Positions 62,111 through 64,000 of a DNA stretch of 64,000 nt are shown one piece after another. Both the position numbers and the translations under genes were made by a program. The notes under the pieces are model-generated. The model made no database searches. It had not been told where the DNA came from and worked only from the letters and a program-made list of their open reading frames with translations. The stretch's first letter is position 1, and each line of letters begins with the position of its first letter. This stretch comes from Pseudomonas sp. B21-040. GTDB lineage: Bacteria > Pseudomonadota > Gammaproteobacteria > Pseudomonadales > Pseudomonadaceae. The stretch covers positions 3,403,501 to 3,467,500 of the forward strand of contig NZ_CP087176.1 in the NCBI RefSeq assembly GCF_024748695.1. The letters are read 5' to 3'.

Positions 62111-62315
62111 ATCCACCGTTGCCGAAAACCTCCGATTGGCGCAGATGCAGATCTGTGCCTTCCCGATTCCGGGACAGAACACCTTTTGCAGGCGCAGTTG
62201 ATTGGATAGTTTCGGGTGGTCACCCTCGACAACCGAAAAACTGCACCTGCCTTTATTTTTGCGGGCGCACGCTGTTCGCTCACTCAACAACACGCGGTAT
62301 GACAGGAGAAACCCA

Positions 62316-64000
62316 GTGCTTGAGACCTACGTACAACAATTACAAGCACGTGCCGAGCAAGGGCTTCCACCCTTGGCGCTCAACGCCGAGCAAACTGCAG
62401 GCCTTATCGAGCTGCTGAAGAATCCCCCGGCTGGCGAAGAAGCTTTCCTCGTTGACCTGATCACCCATCGCGTTCCACCTGGCGTGGACGAAGCAGCCTA
62501 TGTCAAGGCCGGCTTCCTGTCCGCCCTCGCCAAAGGCGAAGCCAAATCCCCCCTGATCGACAAGAAGCGCGCTGTTGAACTGCTCGGCACCATGCAGGGC
62601 GGCTACAACATCGTGACTCTGGTCAACCTGCTGGACGACGCCGAACTGGCACCAGTAGCTGCCGAAGAACTCAAGCACACCCTGCTGATGTTCGATGCCT
62701 TCCACGACGTTGCTGAACGCGCCAAGAACGGTAACGTTCACGCTAAAGGCGTGCTGCAGTCCTGGGCTGACGGCGAGTGGTTCAAGAACCGCCCGACCCT
62801 GGCCGACAAGATCAGCCTGCGCGTGTTCAAGGTCACCGGCGAAACCAACACCGACGACCTGTCCCCTGCTCCAGATGCCTGGTCCCGTCCAGACATCCCG
62901 CTGCACGCCCTGGCCATGCTGAAAATGGCCCGCGACGGCATCGTCCCTGACGCCCAAGGCGTTACCGGCCCGATGAAGCAGATCGAAGAAATGCGCGGTC
63001 AAGGCTTCCCGATCGCCTACGTCGGTGACGTGGTCGGTACCGGTTCCTCGCGTAAATCGGCGACCAACTCCGTATTGTGGTTCTTCGGTGACGACGTACC
63101 TTACGTGCCGAACAAGCGTGCTGGCGGTTTCTGCTTCGGCAGCAAAATCGCTCCGATCTTCTACAACACCATGGAAGATGCCGGCGCCCTGCCAATCGAA
63201 TTCGACGTGTCGAACATGCACATGGGCGACGTGATCGACCTGTACCCGCATGCGGGCAAAGTCTGCAAACACGGTACCGACGAAGTCCTGACCACCTTCG
63301 AAATGAAGACCCCGGTGCTGTTGGACGAAGTTCGTGCTGGCGGCCGTATTCCGCTGATCATCGGCCGTGGCCTGACCGACAAGGCTCGCGCCGAACTGGG
63401 TCTGCCAGCGTTCGACCTGTTCAAACTGCCGGAAGCCCCGGCTGAAAGCACCAAGGGTTACACCCTGGCGCAGAAAATGGTCGGCAAGGCTTGCGGCGTA
63501 GCCGGTGTGCGTCCTGGCACCTACTGCGAACCGAAGATGACCACCGTAGGTTCCCAGGACACCACCGGTCCAATGACCCGTGACGAACTGAAAGACCTGG
63601 CGTGCCTGGGCTTCTCGACGGATCTGGTGATGCAGTCCTTCTGCCACACTGCGGCTTATCCAAAGCCTGTGGATGTGACGACTCACCACACCCTGCCGGA
63701 TTTCATGCGTAACCGCGGCGGCGTTTCGCTCAAACCGGGCGACGGCATCATTCACAGCTGGCTGAACCGCATGCTGCTGCCGGACACCGTCGGTACCGGT
63801 GGCGATTCGCACACCCGTTTCCCGATCGGTATTTCGTTCCCGGCGGGCTCTGGATTGATTGCGTTCGCCGCCGCCACCGGCGTCATGCCGCTGGACATGC
63901 CCGAGTCAGTCCTGGTGCGTTTCAAAGGCAAGATGCAACCGGGCATCACCCTGCGTGACCTGGTTCATTCGATCCCTTACTACGCCATTAAGGCCGGTCT
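62316..64000 (+). CDS. acnB: Aconitate hydratase 2 / 2-methylisocitrate dehydratase (3' part outside window)
   Basis: About 561 of the usual 860-870 residues of AcnB are present, and the gene runs off the right end. AcnB isomerises citrate and isocitrate in the TCA cycle and also acts in the 2-methylcitrate cycle. Visible family segments are the N-terminal HEAT-like domain ([38 protein letters not shown]), [40 protein letters not shown] and [20 protein letters not shown]. The start is GTG 62316, with AGGAG eight bases upstream; there is no ATG nearby. It has a long structured leader with a well-formed promoter. Confidence 0.96.
   Translation, partial: MLETYVQQLQARAEQGLPPLALNAEQTAGLIELLKNPPAGEEAFLVDLITHRVPPGVDEAAYVKAGFLSALAKGEAKSPLIDKKRAVELLGTMQGGYNIVTLVNLLDDAELAPVAAEELKHTLLMFDAFHDVAERAKNGNVHAKGVLQSWADGEWFKNRPTLADKISLRVFKVTGETNTDDLSPAPDAWSRPDIPLHALAMLKMARDGIVPDAQGVTGPMKQIEEMRGQGFPIAYVGDVVGTGSSRKSATNSVLWFFGDDVPYVPNKRAGGFCFGSKIAPIFYNTMEDAGALPIEFDVSNMHMGDVIDLYPHAGKVCKHGTDEVLTTFEMKTPVLLDEVRAGGRIPLIIGRGLTDKARAELGLPAFDLFKLPEAPAESTKGYTLAQKMVGKACGVAGVRPGTYCEPKMTTVGSQDTTGPMTRDELKDLACLGFSTDLVMQSFCHTAAYPKPVDVTTHHTLPDFMRNRGGVSLKPGDGIIHSWLNRMLLPDTVGTGGDSHTRFPIGISFPAGSGLIAFAAATGVMPLDMPESVLVRFKGKMQPGITLRDLVHSIPYYAIKAG

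Noticed and set aside
62340..63812. 490-codon minus-strand frame opposite acnB
   Set aside because: It is antisense to well-conserved acnB sequence and has no recognisable protein features.
1..64000. tRNA, rRNA, prophage or insertion-sequence content
   Set aside because: No cloverleaf-like sequence, transposase-like frame or integrase was recognised by reading; a formal tRNA scan was not possible.

Overview
The window reads as a chromosomal segment of a Pseudomonas of the fluorescens/putida type. This rests on the high-GC, densely packed genes, Pseudomonas-style REP elements (16147-16247 and near 58.8 and 60.1 kb), a Roc/Bvg-type two-component system, and an acnB gene whose product matches gamma-proteobacterial AcnB closely. 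No tRNA, rRNA, CRISPR array, prophage or insertion sequence was seen.

Region 1 (1-22.5 kb) is a large catabolic island that I interpret as hydroxyproline utilisation. A minus-strand LivHMGF-type ABC importer with a Tat-exported binding protein and an outer-membrane beta-barrel (1-5768) lies divergent to a GntR/FCD regulator (6129-6800). The plus strand then carries a two-cysteine 4-hydroxyproline epimerase, a three-subunit D-hydroxyproline dehydrogenase, a PAS-AraC regulator, and a polar amino-acid ABC importer with an aconitase-X dehydratase gene inserted in its operon. A second proline-racemase paralogue lacking both catalytic cysteines, a DapA-family deaminase, an MFS symporter and an alpha-ketoglutarate-semialdehyde dehydrogenase follow, and a convergent Ldh-family imine reductase ends the island. 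Together these would take trans-4-hydroxyproline to alpha-ketoglutarate and 3-hydroxyproline to proline. A palindrome, TCGTATACGA, sits in front of three of the transcription units and is a good candidate operator for the GntR protein.

Region 2 (22.5-34.1 kb) is a surface-adhesion control locus: a trimeric autotransporter adhesin, a small SmpA-like lipoprotein, a BvgS/RocS-type hybrid kinase, its NarL/BvgA-type response regulator, and two REC-EAL (RocR-like) proteins, one at each end. Inverted TAGGAAA/TTTCCTA heptads resembling BvgA sites precede the adhesin and one REC-EAL gene. This is the most interesting regulatory hypothesis in the window.

Region 3 (34.3-50.5 kb) is mixed accessory content. 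It holds a SYLF-domain protein, a Tat-exported alpha/beta hydrolase, a secreted isochorismatase-fold hydrolase divergent to a GlxA-type regulator, a GAF-GGDEF-EAL protein, a chromate transporter, a Ni/Co efflux pair (RcnA plus a CsoR/RcnR repressor with a perfect G-tract operator), three small exported low-complexity proteins including a CigR-like one, an AraC regulator divergent to a diiron protein and a MAPEG protein, TrmK, and an orphan HExxH protein.

Region 4 (50.6-57.0 kb) is an apparently co-directional, uncharacterised catabolic cluster: a TIM-barrel isomerase, an isopenicillin-N-synthase-like oxygenase, a polar amino-acid importer with fused permease and ATPase, an SDR and an outer-membrane channel. 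Region 5 (57.0-64.0 kb) has a phospholipase-D-like lipoprotein, a secreted DRGH nuclease, a DUF1329 protein, a structured intergenic region, and acnB, which runs off the window end behind a promoter flanked by two TGTCGACA palindromes.
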